Source of the DNA: Paracoccaceae bacterium
Lineage (GTDB): Bacteria > Pseudomonadota > Alphaproteobacteria > Rhodobacterales > Rhodobacteraceae
Direction: 5' to 3'
Assembly: GCA_021741245.1 (NCBI GenBank)
Contig: JAIOYF010000007.1
Location: 1 to 64,000 of the forward strand
DNA: 64,000 nt
Shown here: piece after piece, positions 63,681 through 64,000 of the stretch
Numbering within the stretch: the stretch's first letter is position 1
Layout of the letters: each line of letters opens with the position of its first letter
The notes under the pieces: model-generated
What the model saw: only the letters and a program-made list of their open reading frames with translations
Databases searched by the model: none
Told to the model about the DNA's origin: nothing
Made by a program: the position numbers and the translations under genes

Positions 63681-64000
63681 ATGATGCTTCGGCTTGAAAA
63701 ACGCCCTTCGCCCAGCGGGTTCTGGCAGGCGACCACCCCGATACTGGCCGTGGCCTTGACGATGATCGCGGGCGGGTTGATGTTTGCGGCGCTGGGCAAG
63801 AACCCGTTCGAGGCGATCCGCACGATCTTTTGGGACCCGCTGTTTCATGAGCAATTCGCCAGCTATTCGCGGCCCCAGCTTTTGGTCAAGGCGGGCCCGC
63901 TGATCTTGATCGCGATTGGCCTTTCCTTGGGCTTTCGCGCCGGGATCTGGAACATCGGCGCCGAGGGGCAATATATCATGGGCGCCCTTGCCGGGGCCGG
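63681..64000 (+). CDS. ABC transporter permease (nucleoside/purine type), partial
   Basis: A frame open to the window edge, MMLRLEKRPSPSGFWQATTP, with helices ILAVALTMIAGGLMFAALG and LLVKAGPLILIAIGLSLGFR, then AGIWNIGAEGQYIMGALAGA. The NIGAEGQ motif is characteristic of the BPD_transp_2 permeases of nucleoside importers (YufP/NupP). About 106 of some 360 residues are present. It belongs with the ATPase before it. Confidence 0.9.
   Translation, partial: MMLRLEKRPSPSGFWQATTPILAVALTMIAGGLMFAALGKNPFEAIRTIFWDPLFHEQFASYSRPQLLVKAGPLILIAIGLSLGFRAGIWNIGAEGQYIMGALAGA

Overview
The window looks like chromosomal DNA of a GC-rich alphaproteobacterium of the Rhodobacterales (Rhodobacter/Paracoccus/Pseudorhodobacter type). 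The reasons are the infA-maf-rng-yacG gene order, Flp pilins carrying the GAVTVDWVVLTA core, DUF1127 and DUF2927 proteins, an IS91-type transposase paired with a tyrosine integrase, and the overall codon and base use. The genus is an inference.

Region 1 (1-5189) is a graveyard of mobile genes abutting the 3' end of a tRNA-Phe gene. It holds an IS91-type transposase, a broken tyrosine integrase, an intact serine recombinase, and an IS903-like insertion sequence that split a 73-codon gene with a 9-bp target duplication. The striking feature is a set of about 40-bp hairpin elements inserted inside these mobile genes. Five belong to one sequence family (flanks TTGCCCGGCA and GAGAGGG around a variable stem). 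Three of them are 39 bp, stay in frame and add the same peptide to two unrelated transposases; the other two shift the frame. Removing them restores the expected protein, including the catalytic spacing of the DDE transposase. They resemble in principle the protein-inserting palindromic elements of Rickettsia, and I regard them as the best candidate for something undescribed.

Region 2 (5190-8604) is a housekeeping block on the minus strand: tRNA-Phe, yacG, rng, maf, infA and a lytic transglycosylase. Region 3 (8970-21070) is a Tad/Flp type IVb pilus locus: two pilins, cpaB, cpaC, an OmpA-type lipoprotein, cpaE, cpaF, tadB, tadC, two TPR lipoproteins, the prepilin peptidase and a AAA ATPase.

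Region 4 (21076-37065) mixes metabolism and information genes: formyl-THF cyclo-ligase, mgtE, guanine and 8-oxoguanine deaminases, an inositol-phosphatase-like enzyme, regulators, a BI-1 family membrane protein, rpmG, the RNase P RNA, an amidase, gatC-gatA and tadA. Region 5 (37173-44250) has an RluB-type pseudouridine synthase and then a membrane-stress style module: a 27-residue membrane peptide, an XpaC-like protein, TelA, a DUF2927 lipoprotein, an SPFH-GYF protein and a zinc-ribbon membrane protein.

Region 6 (44357-57175) holds a lytic transglycosylase, purC, a PfkB kinase, dtd, a Nudix hydrolase, aspS, DUF1993, a DUF1800/DUF1501 pair and dnaE. Region 7 (57398-64000) is a tightly coupled xdhABC operon running into a nucleoside/purine-type ABC transporter. 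With the two deaminases it suggests purine salvage and degradation. A second repeat family (core ATATTTTTGAACAGATGAAG plus GC hairpins) occurs five times in the window; two copies lie in frame inside xdhA and xdhB, and one provides the ribosome-binding region of the transporter permease.
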